Part shown: positions 6,729-6,765 of the stretch, in pieces
Layout of the letters: every line of letters begins with the position of its first letter
Numbering within the stretch: position 1 is the stretch's first letter
Source: Deltaproteobacteria bacterium
GTDB lineage: Bacteria; Desulfobacterota; Desulfomonilia; UBA1062
Assembly (NCBI GenBank): GCA_023230665.1
Contig: JALNWY010000161.1
Span: 1-6,765, forward strand
DNA: 6,765 bases
Direction: 5' to 3'
Notes under the pieces: generated by a model
Database searches by the model: none
Seen by the model: the letters and a program-made list of their open reading frames with translations, nothing else
Told to the model about the DNA's origin: nothing
Program-made: the position numbers and the translations under genes

Positions 6729-6756
6729 CCTCCTAATAGGATGAATTCCCTAGGAG
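6729..6756 (-). promoter_or_regulatory. Shine-Dalgarno of the receptor gene within a potential sequestering hairpin
   Basis: On the minus strand, CTCCTA (6756-6751) can pair perfectly with TAGGAG (6735-6730) across a 15-nt loop. The second arm contains five of the six bases of the AGGAGG Shine-Dalgarno (6734-6729), so the hairpin would block ribosome binding. The loop can extend pairing with GG against CC. Just upstream at the window edge lies GGAGACTCC, whose GGA can pair with TCC (loop GAC), an alternative that would open the hairpin. GGAGAC also resembles the core of the B12 box of cobalamin riboswitches, but only a few bases are visible. Confidence 0.5.
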
Positions 6757-6765
6757 TCTCCGCCC

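Overview
The window is GC-rich, densely coded bacterial DNA from a Gram-negative organism: one gene encodes a TonB-dependent outer-membrane receptor with a signal peptide and a C-terminal Phe. The gene order aroC – aroK/aroB fusion – TPR gene – aroQ – pepP-type peptidase, and the style of the TPR protein, suggest a deltaproteobacterial lineage (Desulfobacterota or Desulfuromonadota). That placement is inferred from recalled gene order, not from a search.

Layout. Five minus-strand genes run leftward from about 4500 to the left edge as one compact operon. They are chorismate synthase (aroC), a bifunctional shikimate kinase/3-dehydroquinate synthase (aroKB), a TPR protein, type II 3-dehydroquinase (aroQ) and an M24B Xaa-Pro peptidase cut off by the edge. 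Every gene overlaps the next by 4 to 29 nt, which points to translational coupling. A strong sigma70-type promoter (TTGACA, 18-nt spacer, GATAAT) lies upstream of aroC, and a perfect 8-bp inverted repeat brackets it. The operon covers shikimate-pathway steps 2, 3, 5 and 7. Genes for steps 1, 4 and 6 (DAHP synthase, AroE, AroA) are not in the window.

Divergent from aroC, at 4582-4779 on the plus strand, is a 65-residue acidic helical protein of unknown function. It is built from two tandem 18-residue copies of an EF-hand-like/TerB-like motif.

The right part (4806-6719, minus strand) is a BtuB-like TonB-dependent receptor that converges with the small gene 26 nt away. Its leader, which runs into the right edge, can form a hairpin that buries the Shine-Dalgarno sequence. 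This suggests translational control, possibly by a cobalamin riboswitch whose body would lie outside the window.

No RNA genes, CRISPR arrays, insertion sequences or prophage genes were seen. The window is mostly core metabolism plus one nutrient-uptake gene. The parts not explained by known families are the small repeat protein, the TPR gene inside the aro operon and the two regulatory regions.
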